A stretch of 61,136 nt of DNA from Rickettsia typhi. Its GTDB lineage: Bacteria > Pseudomonadota > Alphaproteobacteria > Rickettsiales > UBA1997. Position 1 is the first letter of the stretch; each line of letters begins with the position of its first letter. The DNA is taken from NCBI GenBank assembly GCA_945901265.1, contig CAMDJZ010000006.1, positions 1-61,136 of the forward strand, written 5' to 3'. Positions 37,294-46,213 of this stretch are shown here, one piece after another. Below the pieces are notes generated by a model. It was given only the letters and a program-made list of their open reading frames with translations. It made no database searches and had not been told where the DNA came from. Position numbers and translations under genes: made by a program.

Positions 37294-38529
37294 ATGCTTC
37301 AAGATCTTTATTGCCAAGGGTTTTTAAATATTAACATTAATGATGTTAGTCCTAATTTTATTGCGGTTACAAATAAAGCAAAAAATAAATTGCGTCAAGA
37401 AATTCTTGCAAAATCAAATCCTGTTTTAACGATAATAGATGATCATGATGATGATAAGATTTTTGAAAATATAGCACAAAAAATTAAAAAATATTCCCAG
37501 GTTTTGCTTTTGGGCGTTGGCGGTTCTAGTTTAGGAGCCAAAACAATTTGCGCCTTAAATCCGCAATGTAAAATTGAATTTCTTGAGTCAATTGATTCGC
37601 AAACTATCGATAATATTTTATATAAAATAAATCTTGCGCAATGCTTTTTTTTGGTAATAAGTAAGTCAGGAGAGACTGTTGAAACTATTTGCCAAAGCCT
37701 AGTTATCATTGATAAATTACGAAAAATTAATTTAAATAATGAAGATTTTTCATCAAGATTTTTATTTATCACCGCAAATTCCCAAAGTTCTCTTGCTAAA
37801 ATTGCTCAAAAAATTTCTGCGGAAATTATTCCTCATCCAGCCAATATCGGTGGGAGATATTCGGTGTTTTCAGTGGTGGGAATTTTACCAGCATTAATTG
37901 CCGATTTAGATATTAAAAAATTTCGTCTTGGAGCCAAAAAAGCTATTGAAGATTTTGTTAATAATTCACAAATTGCCGATGCTTGCGCTATTCAGCTTGA
38001 GCTTTACAATCGCGGTTTTTACAACAATGTTTTTATGCCCTATGCTGATATTTTAAAAAACTTTACTGATTGGTATCGTCAACTTTTAGCGGAATCTTTG
38101 GGCAAAAATGGCTATGGTTCAACACCAATAAATTCAATGGGAACAGTTGACCAGCATAGTCAATTACAACTTTATTTGGAAGGAAAAAGTGATAAGTTTT
38201 TTACTTTTATAAGCAATAAAACAAATCAAAAAGATTTTGCAATTAATGATTTAGATAAATGCCAAACTTTGTTTGGAAGAAAAAATTTATCACAAATTTT
38301 AGAGATAGAAAAAAATACAACCATTGAAGTTTTAAGGCAAAAAAAATTACCGATTCGTAATTTTGAAATTAACGAAATTAACGAAGAAAGCTTGGGAGCG
38401 TTGATGATGCAGATGTTTTTGGAAATAATGACAATTGCTTATGCAAAAAATATCAATCCTTTTGACCAACCAGCTGTAGAATTGCGTAAAGATTTGGCAA
38501 AAAAAATTCTCAGCAATTTTTATGAATAA
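37294..38529 (+). CDS. pgi: Glucose-6-phosphate isomerase
   Basis: 411 residues from ATG at 37294 (a TTG at 37237 would add 19 residues of low complexity). PGI/SIS motifs: 'LLLGVGGSSLGAKTI', 'LVISKSGETVETI', 'GGRYSVFSVVGI', 'GTVDQHSQLQLYLEG'. It interconverts glucose-6-P and fructose-6-P. The protein is shorter than E. coli PGI (549), like compact alphaproteobacterial versions. Classic Rickettsia lack it, so the organism retains some upper glycolysis, gluconeogenesis or sugar-nucleotide supply. It overlaps dsbB by eight bases. Confidence 0.92.
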   Translation: MLQDLYCQGFLNININDVSPNFIAVTNKAKNKLRQEILAKSNPVLTIIDDHDDDKIFENIAQKIKKYSQVLLLGVGGSSLGAKTICALNPQCKIEFLESIDSQTIDNILYKINLAQCFFLVISKSGETVETICQSLVIIDKLRKINLNNEDFSSRFLFITANSQSSLAKIAQKISAEIIPHPANIGGRYSVFSVVGILPALIADLDIKKFRLGAKKAIEDFVNNSQIADACAIQLELYNRGFYNNVFMPYADILKNFTDWYRQLLAESLGKNGYGSTPINSMGTVDQHSQLQLYLEGKSDKFFTFISNKTNQKDFAINDLDKCQTLFGRKNLSQILEIEKNTTIEVLRQKKLPIRNFEINEINEESLGALMMQMFLEIMTIAYAKNINPFDQPAVELRKDLAKKILSNFYE

Positions 38530-39055
38530 AATATTGCAAAAATTTTACGACCAGAAAAATTTCTTATTTTTGGTTTTAAGTATATTGCTTATAAGCTCTT
38601 CTCTAGCCTTATGTTTGGCGTATATTTCCCAATATATTTTTGGTTATCAGCCTTGCATTTTATGCCTTTATCAACGCATTCCTTTTTTTATCATTGTTTT
38701 TTTTAGCACAATTGGCCTGATGACATATCGTAAAATAAAAATTGCTAAAATAATTTTTTTATTTTGTTTGGTGATGTTATTTTTCAACGCAATAATTGCA
38801 TTTTATCATAGCGGAGTTGAGTTAAAATATTTTAAAGGATATAGCGGATGTTTTGCGCAGGATTTATCGGCAATTCAAGATATTGATCAATTGCGTGAAA
38901 TTATTTTAAAGGCTAAACAATCTAAATGCGATGAACCGGAATTTTTTTTACTAGGATTTTCAATGGCGAAGTGGAATTTTATTTATTGTTTGGGATTGTT
39001 CATTTTCTTAAATTTTCTTAATTTTATTTTTTTGAAAAAAAACAAAGTTAAATAA
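38522..39055 (+). CDS. dsbB: Disulfide bond formation protein B
   Basis: 177 residues, four TM segments. The first periplasmic loop has C45-x-x-C48 (QPCILCLYQR) and the second C110 and C136, the two redox pairs that reoxidise DsbA and pass electrons to quinone. The start overlaps the end of pgi, so translation is coupled. The stop lies inside a 13-bp hairpin shared with tonB. Confidence 0.93.
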   Translation: MNKILQKFYDQKNFLFLVLSILLISSSLALCLAYISQYIFGYQPCILCLYQRIPFFIIVFFSTIGLMTYRKIKIAKIIFLFCLVMLFFNAIIAFYHSGVELKYFKGYSGCFAQDLSAIQDIDQLREIILKAKQSKCDEPEFFLLGFSMAKWNFIYCLGLFIFLNFLNFIFLKKNKVK

Positions 39056-39077
39056 TTTTTTTACAATTATTTAACTT
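39045..39077. terminator. Bidirectional terminator holding the stops of dsbB and tonB
   Basis: AAGTTAAATAATT (39045-39057) pairs perfectly with AATTATTTAACTT (39065-39077), 13 bp, loop of seven. The dsbB TAA is at 39053-39055 and the tonB TAA (opposite strand) at 39067-39069, so each stop lies in an arm. T/A-rich arms allow termination both ways. Confidence 0.6.
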
Positions 39078-39612
39078 CAAAATTTATATTTATTTCTTGA
39101 GTTGATGGGTGATTATTTGGAGGAAATTGCCATTGTCTTAGGCTTTTTAAAAGTAGATAATCTAACTTTATCGAGTTGCTGGGTTTAAGAAGTTCAACTT
39201 TTGTAACTAGGCCATTATTATCGATATAAAATTTTGCTAAAGCATTGCTTCGCATAGCTTCATAACGTAATTCATCAGGAATCTCTGGTAATGGTTGATA
39301 AAGTGGTTTGCTATTAGTGTTAATATTTTTATTAGTTTCTTTATCGAGAATTTGATTTTTATTTTTATTAAAATTTTCATCACTTTCAACATGATTTTTG
39401 CTGTGTAAATTAGTTGTAGAATTCTTAGATATTTTTTTTGAAGATTCATATTGATGAAAATTATTTTGCTGTCTTTTATCGCCTATTTGTGCATCAATTT
39501 GTAATGAAATTTGTGGTTGATGAATTTGATTTTTTTTAAAATTCAAACTATATAAAACAAAACAAAAGTAAACCAATAGCGCTAAACTGTAACTTAAAAA
39601 AGGACGATACAT
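39067..39612 (-). CDS. tonB: TonB-like energy transducer
   Basis: 181 residues from the ATG at 39612, one base after the exbD stop; an upstream in-frame start would overlap exbD. One N-terminal TM (about 4-22), a low-complexity Asn/Lys/Ser periplasmic spacer (about 25-110) in place of the usual Pro-rich one, and a C-terminal TonB domain (about 115-181) with 'PEIPDELRYEA', 'FYIDNNGLVTKVELLKPS' and 'LRQWQFPP'. It passes proton-motive energy to the outer-membrane receptor encoded upstream. Confidence 0.88.
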   Translation of the reverse strand: MYRPFLSYSLALLVYFCFVLYSLNFKKNQIHQPQISLQIDAQIGDKRQQNNFHQYESSKKISKNSTTNLHSKNHVESDENFNKNKNQILDKETNKNINTNSKPLYQPLPEIPDELRYEAMRSNALAKFYIDNNGLVTKVELLKPSNSIKLDYLLLKSLRQWQFPPNNHPSTQEININFEVK

Positions 39613-39613
39613 T

Positions 39614-40012
39614 TTAGGGTTTAGTAATAATTGAAAAATGATTGCCACCAGCTCTTTTAATTTCTAGCATTGCCTGAGTTACTATGCCTTGCTTGGAATC
39701 CTCATCGCAAGCAAGTAAAATTATTTTTTCTTCATCATTTAAAAGCTTCTTTACCTCATCACCAAGATTTGTTAAATCTAAGGGGTTTTTATTAACATAA
39801 ATTAAGTTATCTTTAGTTATAGTAACTATTATGGTTTTTTCTTGTGAAATTTTTTCACTTTTACCTTTACTTAAATTAACACCAATCCCTTGGTAAACCT
39901 TCATTGATAATGATGAAATAATAAAAGTAACTAATAAAAAAAACATCACGTCGATCATAGGGATGATTTCAATTTTAGCTTTTTTATTAGCTCTTAATCT
40001 TTTAATTTTCAT
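39614..40012 (-). CDS. exbD: ExbD/TolR-family proton channel subunit
   Basis: 132 residues: a basic cytoplasmic start, one TM with the conserved proton-carrying Asp D21 (IIPMIDVMFFLLVTF), and a periplasmic domain. Flanked two bases from exbB and one from tonB, a compact cluster. ExbD is preferred over TolR because of the adjoining receptor and TonB. Confidence 0.93.
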   Translation of the reverse strand: MKIKRLRANKKAKIEIIPMIDVMFFLLVTFIISSLSMKVYQGIGVNLSKGKSEKISQEKTIIVTITKDNLIYVNKNPLDLTNLGDEVKKLLNDEEKIILLACDEDSKQGIVTQAMLEIKRAGGNHFSIITKP

Positions 40013-40014
40013 GA

Positions 40015-40644
40015 TTAATCCTTGTGATTACGATCAATTTTAATGTGATCAATTAGTTTAGTTGCTAATCTCTCCATCTCGTCAATAGTTTGGGATTGTT
40101 GTGCAGAAAAATAATTAAATGCAAAAAGAGCGATAATTGCGATTAGCAAACCAAAACCTGTGGCAATCAAACTTTCTGCAACACCAGCTGTAATTCCCCG
40201 GGCATTGGCAATATTATCAATGCCAATAATTTTAAAGGAAGACATCATGCCAATAATTGTTCCAATAAGTCCAAGTAAAGGAGAGGTGGTAATTATGGTT
40301 TCCAAAATCCACAAATTACTATTAAGTTTTTTTTCAATAATTTTAGCTTCATCGCCAGCTCTAGATTCTATCCACCAAATGGGAATTTTTTCGTTTTGCA
40401 TTTGAGCCTCTAGAATTGTTGAAAAAAATTTCCGATAGCAGTTTTCGCTAGCTAGTTTTTCTAAATTATCTTTTAACAATTGCCAATCAAATTTATATTT
40501 TTCAATTATATCAGTTAATTCTAGTGGAATTCTAACTAATTTCTGGTAAAAAAATATTTTATCAAAAGTGATTGCCAAGGCAATTATTGCAAGAATGGAA
40601 AGGGGAATCATCGTGATTCCACCTGCTTGAATTAAGTTAAGCAT
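40015..40644 (-). CDS. exbB: ExbB/TolQ/MotA-family proton channel protein
   Basis: 209 residues with three TM segments (about 8-28, 105-130 and 150-175). The conserved 'TSPLLGLIGTIIGMM' and 'GVAESLIATGFGLLIAI' membrane motifs are present. ExbB forms the pentameric stator housing the ExbD dimer. It starts 78 bases after the receptor gene on the same strand. Confidence 0.94.
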   Translation of the reverse strand: MLNLIQAGGITMIPLSILAIIALAITFDKIFFYQKLVRIPLELTDIIEKYKFDWQLLKDNLEKLASENCYRKFFSTILEAQMQNEKIPIWWIESRAGDEAKIIEKKLNSNLWILETIITTSPLLGLIGTIIGMMSSFKIIGIDNIANARGITAGVAESLIATGFGLLIAIIALFAFNYFSAQQSQTIDEMERLATKLIDHIKIDRNHKD

Positions 40645-40721
40645 TGTAGGTATATTTTAAATTATTTTTCTCAATTAGTTAATTTTATTTTAAATTTTAC
40701 GATTTTAATTTTATTGTTAAA

Positions 40722-42809
40722 CTAAAAATTTTTACTGATAATTAGGTAAAAAGTTCGACGAAGTCCATATTGTGAAGCATTCATGCCAATACCAGTTCCA
40801 TCATGCAAGCGATAAGTTCGATCAAAAATATTATTTACAGCAAAGCGAAAATTAATTTTATTAATTTCACGACTTGCAAAAATATTAAATATTGTATAGG
40901 CAGGCATACTTAGCGTTGAAGCTTCACCGCGACGCATTCCACTGCCAAAAAGCATATCACTTCCAAAAAGATTCTTATTTATTTTATAAGAAACTCCAGC
41001 AGAAGCTGTTATCTTTTGTTCATGATCAAGATGGACATAATTTTTTGAAATAAAATCAATTTCATTATTTTCTAGTAAATATTGACCTGAAATTATTTTA
41101 TGTGCGCGAGCCTTTTGATATGCAAGATTGCTATATGCTGAGAAATTATCTTTTTTATAATCAGCGGTAATTTCTAAGCCATAAATTTTAGCTTTTTTAA
41201 AATTATATTGTGAAAAAATTAATGCATTTCCAAATTGTCCTTCATCAAGCATATTTTTTACATCCTTATAATAACCTTCAATACCTAGGTTTAAAGACTT
41301 ATTTAATTTATGACTTAATCCTAAATCAAAAAAATTGCTTCGCTCTGATCTAAGCGTAGAGCTATTCATATTTTCACCTTGATTAGTGGTATTTGCAAAA
41401 ATTTGTGGATTACGATTATCAGCCAATTCAGCTTTTGGAGCTGTAAAATAGCGTGCAAATCCCCCATGAATTTTTGTTCGCGAATTAATCAAGTAAAGTG
41501 AGGTTAATCTTGGGCTGAGTTGTTTTTCATTAACAATTCCTTGCGCTTGATCGAAACGTAATCCCAAATTAAATGATAATTTTTTATTAGCTTTATATTC
41601 GTCCTGAGCGTATATGCTGTATAGTCTAGTATTGTTAGTTTTATTGTTATTAATTCGTAAAATATCTCCGGTTTTTTCGCCATCATCATTGGTTGCAAAA
41701 GTAAGATTATTACTAGAATTATTAAGTCGTGAATCACTAAAATAATATCCGAATCTTGCAATATTTTTAGCATTTAAACTTTTACTAAAATCACCTTGCA
41801 ATCCATAGGCAATACTCTGGCGATCAAGATTTGATGAGATTCCATTAAATGTCAATCCACCAACTTTATCTCCACGAAAATCTAATTGGCTATGACGAAC
41901 AAAACTCGATAATTGATAATCTATGCCTAAATCATTAAAACCTTGTAAAGATAAAATTGCAAAACGATTAGCTTCCTTTTGATTATCGTTAATATCGCGT
42001 GAATTAATTTGCTGAATTTCTGCAATTTGATGTTGCGGTTCTTGATTAGCAATAGTTGGAATTTGATAATGATTTGTAGCATTCGCAATCACGAAAGATA
42101 AGCGATTTTTTTGGTTTAATAATTTAGAAAAATAGCCAAAAACCTTATCTTGCTTGGTATCGTTATGTTTGGAATTCCTTGCGCTAGTAGGCGTTTCAAT
42201 ACCGCGATTATTTTGTAAATAAGATGCGCTTAAAAAATAATTTAAATTTTTGAAATTACCGCTTAATTGTTGATTAACTCCCAGATCATTATTGGTTCCA
42301 AGAAGCAATTCTGAATATCCACCTTTTTCAAGTTTAGAATTCTTTACCTGATCTTTAGTTTTGATTTCAACAACTCCAGCAGTTCGATAACCATATTGTG
42401 CAGGAAGCGATCCTGTTAATAAATTTATTGAATCTGCAAAGCGCACATCCAAAACCTGCCCAAAACCAGAAATACCTTCGGGAATTATTACGTCATTAAT
42501 GCGATATTGAATATTGCTGTGATCATTACGAACATGAATTTGACCAAAGCTATCGCTAGTAACGCCCGGAGCTCTTGCTAAAACTTGATTAATTGAAGTT
42601 GCTTCACCAAGTGGTAAATTTTGTAAAGCTTCTTCGTTGAAATTGTAAGAACTGCTTTGAGTTTTTGGTGAAAGATTATTGCGTGATTGATTAAGTTTTT
42701 CGGCAGTGATTTCATAATTAAGAGTTTCAGCAAATACTGAATTTGATCCTAGAATTAGAATAATAAAAAAGGCGTTAATTTTAAAAAAAATATTGCTAAT
42801 AAAACGCAT
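40722..42809 (-). CDS. TonB-dependent outer-membrane receptor
   Basis: 695 residues. Sec signal peptide (about 1-28, ending SNSVFA^E). Plug domain about 50-160 ('INQVLARAPGVTSD', 'IQYRINDVIIPEGI', 'YGYRTAGVVEIKTK') and a 22-strand barrel with aromatic-terminated strands, ending in Phe ('IISKNF'). No haem-specific FRAP/NPNL signature was found. A small Cys/His membrane protein lies directly upstream, as is often seen for metal (Zn, Cu, Mn) receptors; ligand remains open. TonB receptors are rare in Rickettsiales. Confidence 0.93.
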   Translation of the reverse strand: MRFISNIFFKINAFFIILILGSNSVFAETLNYEITAEKLNQSRNNLSPKTQSSSYNFNEEALQNLPLGEATSINQVLARAPGVTSDSFGQIHVRNDHSNIQYRINDVIIPEGISGFGQVLDVRFADSINLLTGSLPAQYGYRTAGVVEIKTKDQVKNSKLEKGGYSELLLGTNNDLGVNQQLSGNFKNLNYFLSASYLQNNRGIETPTSARNSKHNDTKQDKVFGYFSKLLNQKNRLSFVIANATNHYQIPTIANQEPQHQIAEIQQINSRDINDNQKEANRFAILSLQGFNDLGIDYQLSSFVRHSQLDFRGDKVGGLTFNGISSNLDRQSIAYGLQGDFSKSLNAKNIARFGYYFSDSRLNNSSNNLTFATNDDGEKTGDILRINNNKTNNTRLYSIYAQDEYKANKKLSFNLGLRFDQAQGIVNEKQLSPRLTSLYLINSRTKIHGGFARYFTAPKAELADNRNPQIFANTTNQGENMNSSTLRSERSNFFDLGLSHKLNKSLNLGIEGYYKDVKNMLDEGQFGNALIFSQYNFKKAKIYGLEITADYKKDNFSAYSNLAYQKARAHKIISGQYLLENNEIDFISKNYVHLDHEQKITASAGVSYKINKNLFGSDMLFGSGMRRGEASTLSMPAYTIFNIFASREINKINFRFAVNNIFDRTYRLHDGTGIGMNASQYGLRRTFYLIISKNF

Positions 42810-42930
42810 ATGGATTGGAAATTTAATTGCTTAAAATAGGTAAATTTGAAAAAAAATTACCAGAATTTAAAATTTATTTTTATAAAACTGGTTCTAAAAT
42901 AACCGTGAATTAAAAATAAATTTTGTGAAT

Positions 42931-43404
42931 CTAAGCAAAGAAGGGGGGAGCGCGACTGGGTGAGGAGGAAGTTTTAGAAGGAAAGTTAAATAATTTTAAT
43001 TTTATTTCAAAAATTAAATTTACTAAAATAATCGCTATAAAAATAAGCGCAGAATTATTTATTTTTTTCTGGAAATTTGCAAAAAAACATAAATTACAAT
43101 TAATAAAATCATCTTTGTTAATTTGGACAATTTCCTCATCTAATGATGAAATTTCATTAGCAGAAAAATTCTGATTTTTTTTGTAATTATTTTGGTAGCT
43201 ATGTGAGCTTAGATGGGATATAGCAAGGCTTTGACAAATGATAAAAAAAGCCACGAACATCAATAAAGCAAAGTTAAAAACTTTGGATTTTCTGTCAAAA
43301 TTAATTTTATTTATAAAAAAATATAAATTGTTAATTTTAGATATTAGTTGTTGATATTTAATTGCTTTTAAATGCACTTGTTGGATGTTAAAAATTAAGG
43401 GCAA
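42931..43404 (-). CDS. Small Cys/His membrane protein, DUF2946-like
   Basis: Frame of 157 codons opened by TTG at 43404; the true start may be GTG at codon 10 or the ATG near codon 50, since the first 45 residues are poorly characterised. Two hydrophobic segments bracket a loop with 'HLSSHS' and 'CNLC', and the C-terminus is Ser/Pro-rich, ending RAPPFFA. The C-x-x-C plus His loop and the 'R-x-P-P' tail resemble DUF2946 proteins that accompany metal-responsive TonB receptors. It is 121 bases upstream of the receptor. Candidate periplasmic metal-binding accessory. Confidence 0.6.
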   Translation of the reverse strand: MPLIFNIQQVHLKAIKYQQLISKINNLYFFINKINFDRKSKVFNFALLMFVAFFIICQSLAISHLSSHSYQNNYKKNQNFSANEISSLDEEIVQINKDDFINCNLCFFANFQKKINNSALIFIAIILVNLIFEIKLKLFNFPSKTSSSPSRAPPFFA

Positions 43405-43439
43405 AAATTAATTGTTGAAAAAAAATTGTCAATAAGATT

Positions 43440-44051
43440 TTAATTTGCAAATGGAAAGCTGAGAATTTTTCCTGAAATCATAATGGCATCAACAACTAGA
43501 GTAAGTGGACTTAAACTTGCTTTAGCAATTTTTTGTCCATTAGTTAAATCAAAATAAATACGAACATTATAAGGCGAACTTAATCTTGGCGTATAAGCAG
43601 TTACATCGGTTTTAGCCTGGTAGCGTTGACCATAAACTTTAAATTCTGTTGTAAATTTTTCTTTATTATCTATAAAGCCAAGTGATTTAAGGATTTTTAA
43701 GTCAGAGAAATTAATATTATCCTTGTCAATATAAATTGCCACTTTACCTGAAACGCTATTATTTGGAAATATTTTTAAAATAGTTTCGTCAGTATCGACA
43801 TATAATTTTTTACTATTTTTCCATAATAAGAGCTTTTTAATTAGACCTGAATCATCATTGAAAACATAGTGAAATTCATCATTTAAAAATACTACAAATT
43901 GCCCATCCTTGCTAATTAGAAAATAATAAAATGCTTCGCTATAAAAATTATCACCCCATAATTTTCTAGTATAAGTATCTTTACAAGAAGAGCCAATTAG
44001 AAGTAGCGGTATTACTAGAATTAAAATTATTTTCTTTAGTGAAAAAAGCAT
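43440..44051 (-). CDS. Probable lipoprotein of unknown function
   Basis: 203 residues. Signal segment followed by 'LLLIGSSCKD', with Cys23 as the likely lipidation site; the -3 Gly makes the lipobox imperfect. The mature part is beta-rich ('LISKDGQFVVFLNDEFHYVF', 'VAIYIDKDNINF', 'VRIYFDL'). It resembles enterobacterial and legionellal small lipoproteins of undefined role. First gene of the minus-strand run leading into the TonB cluster. Confidence 0.7.
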   Translation of the reverse strand: MLFSLKKIILILVIPLLLIGSSCKDTYTRKLWGDNFYSEAFYYFLISKDGQFVVFLNDEFHYVFNDDSGLIKKLLLWKNSKKLYVDTDETILKIFPNNSVSGKVAIYIDKDNINFSDLKILKSLGFIDNKEKFTTEFKVYGQRYQAKTDVTAYTPRLSSPYNVRIYFDLTNGQKIAKASLSPLTLVVDAIMISGKILSFPFAN

Positions 44052-44105
44052 CGTAAAATTTTAATATTTGTCTAAAATTTTATTTTTTTTAATATACATA
44101 ATTAA

Positions 44106-44135
44106 TTGTTTTTATTGATTTTAACTTGCTATAAT
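44106..44135 (+). promoter_or_regulatory. Candidate promoter of mlaE
   Basis: Extended -10: TG at 44127-44128 and TATAAT at 44130-44135, with TTGTTT (44106-44111) 18 bases upstream. Predicted start near 44142 gives a leader of about 48 bases before the GTG. Confidence 0.5.
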
Positions 44136-44189
44136 CTAATTTTGAAATAAAAATTTACTAAGTGTTTTTTTAAATTAAATTTAAATCCT

Positions 44190-44987
44190 GTGCTTAATTT
44201 ACCAAAAATAATTATTTTTAATTTTGTTAGCAATCTTGGCAAATATTCTCGTCAGCAAATTGCTAAAATTGGCGAGATCGTAATCTTTGCTTCTCAAGCA
44301 ATAAGTAATTGTTTTTTAAGGCCATTTTATCTGCGATTAGTATTGGTACAAATGCTGCGCATTGGTTATTTTTCCTTACCAGTTGTTGGTTTAACGGCAA
44401 TATTTTCGGGAGCTGTTTTGGCGTTACAAAGCTATTCAGGATTTTCCAGATTTAATGCTGAAAGTACAATTGCTACGGTAGTGGTTTTATCAATCACCCG
44501 TGAACTTGGTCCGGTACTTGCTGGATTAATGGTTGCTGGAAGAGTGGGTGCATCAATTGCTGCTGAAATTGGTTTAATGCGCGTTACTGAGCAAATCGAT
44601 GCATTGCGAACTCTCTCAGCAAATCCTATAAAATATTTGGTTGTTCCTAGATTAATTGCCTCAGTGATTGTTTTGCCAATTTTAGTTTTAATTGCTGATA
44701 TAATTGGGGTAATGGGTGGATATTTGGTAAGCGTTCATTCCCTAGGTTTTTCGGCTGGTCCATATATCGCCAATACATTTAAATTTCTTGAAGTAATTGA
44801 TGTAGTTTCGGGTTTAGTTAAAGCTGGTTGTTTTGGTTTTTTAATTGCCGTGATGGGTTGCTATTATGGATATAATTCCGCAGGGGGAGCTCAAGGGGTT
44901 GGAGCTGCCACAACCAACGCAGTTGTGTCTTCATCGATCTTTATTTTGCTTTCCAATTACCTTATAACTTTTATATTTTTTGGATAA
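44190..44987 (+). CDS. mlaE: MlaE-family lipid ABC transporter permease
   Basis: 265 residues from GTG. Five or six TM segments with the family core 'VLSITRELGPVLAGLMVAGR', 'GASIAAEIGLMRVTEQIDAL', 'YLVVPRLIA' and 'FLIAVMGCYYGY'. It is the inner-membrane permease of the Mla phospholipid-transport system; MlaF ATPase and MlaD are not adjacent. It diverges from the lipoprotein gene. Confidence 0.92.
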   Translation: MLNLPKIIIFNFVSNLGKYSRQQIAKIGEIVIFASQAISNCFLRPFYLRLVLVQMLRIGYFSLPVVGLTAIFSGAVLALQSYSGFSRFNAESTIATVVVLSITRELGPVLAGLMVAGRVGASIAAEIGLMRVTEQIDALRTLSANPIKYLVVPRLIASVIVLPILVLIADIIGVMGGYLVSVHSLGFSAGPYIANTFKFLEVIDVVSGLVKAGCFGFLIAVMGCYYGYNSAGGAQGVGAATTNAVVSSSIFILLSNYLITFIFFG

Positions 44988-45057
44988 GAAAATTTGAAAT
45001 AAGGTTGATTGCAAATAAATCTTGAATCCTTATTGCAAAGAACAAAATCTCAGATTG

Positions 45058-46077
45058 TTAAGCAAAATTTTTTAAGAATCTAACATCGTTTTCAAATAGT
45101 AAGCGCAGATCATTAATGCCATATTTTAACATCGCCAAGCGTTCAATACCAATACCAAAAGCAAAGCCTTGAAATTTTTTACTATCAATTCCACAATTTT
45201 CTAGAACACTGGGATGAATCATCCCGCAACCTAAAATTTCCATAAATTTATCACCTTTGCCAATTTCAATTTTACCATTATTTGTGCTATAATTTATATC
45301 AACTTCTGCCGAAGGTTCAGTGAATGGAAAAAAACTAGAACGAAAACGTAATTGTAAATTTTTTACTGCAAAAAATTTTTCAAGAAAATATTCCAAGGTC
45401 CATTTGAGGTGACCCATAGTTACATTTTCATCTACAACAAAACCTTCAAATTGATGAAACATTGGCGAATGTGTTTGATCAAATTCACGTCGAAAAACTT
45501 TGCCAATTGCACCAACACGAAGTGGAGGAGTGCTTTCAAGCATTTTTCGAATTTGTGTATTGGAAGTATGAGTTCGAAGAAGTAATTGGGAATTATTTAA
45601 ATAAAAAGTATCTTGCATTTGGCGAGCTGGATGGTCTTTAGGAATATTTAGCGCACTGAAATTATGAAAATCATCTTCGATTTCTGGACCTTGCGCAAAT
45701 TCAAAATTTAATTCACTAAAAATTTTTTCAATATCAGCCATTACCCGATTTAAGGGATGAATCGAGCCTTGATTCTCATAGCGTGCAGGTAAGGTCATGT
45801 CAAGTTTTTCGCTACTTAATTTGGCATTTAATTCGGCATTTAGGAAGTGATTTTTTTTATCTTCGATTTTTAAATTTAATTGATCGCGCAATTGATTAAT
45901 TTGATTTCCAAAAGATTTTTTTTGATCACCTTCTAAATTTTTTAGATTGGCAAATAATTCTGTAACCAACCCTTTTTTACCTAAAAAATTAACTCTAATT
46001 TCATCAAGCTGTTGAGGATTTCGTACTTTTGCAAATTGTGAATTGAAATCTGATAAAATATTTTCTATATTAGTCAT
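45058..46077 (-). CDS. pheS: Phenylalanine-tRNA ligase alpha subunit
   Basis: 339 residues: N-terminal coiled coil (1-90), then class II core with motif 1 'HPLNRVMADIEKIF', motif 2 'GKVFRREFDQTHSPMFHQFEG' (in part) and motif 3 'FGIGIERLAML'. It charges tRNA-Phe as an alpha2beta2 enzyme. pheT is not adjacent. Confidence 0.96.
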   Translation of the reverse strand: MTNIENILSDFNSQFAKVRNPQQLDEIRVNFLGKKGLVTELFANLKNLEGDQKKSFGNQINQLRDQLNLKIEDKKNHFLNAELNAKLSSEKLDMTLPARYENQGSIHPLNRVMADIEKIFSELNFEFAQGPEIEDDFHNFSALNIPKDHPARQMQDTFYLNNSQLLLRTHTSNTQIRKMLESTPPLRVGAIGKVFRREFDQTHSPMFHQFEGFVVDENVTMGHLKWTLEYFLEKFFAVKNLQLRFRSSFFPFTEPSAEVDINYSTNNGKIEIGKGDKFMEILGCGMIHPSVLENCGIDSKKFQGFAFGIGIERLAMLKYGINDLRLLFENDVRFLKNFA

Positions 46078-46213
46078 GGCTGTTGTTAATTTTGATCTTT
46101 AATTTTATTAAAAATCATTAAACATTTTAAAAAAAATGAAGTCAAGTTTCGCATTATTATTAAAATGCTTAGCTAAAAATCTATAAAAAAATATTTAATA
46201 TATTGTCAAATTT

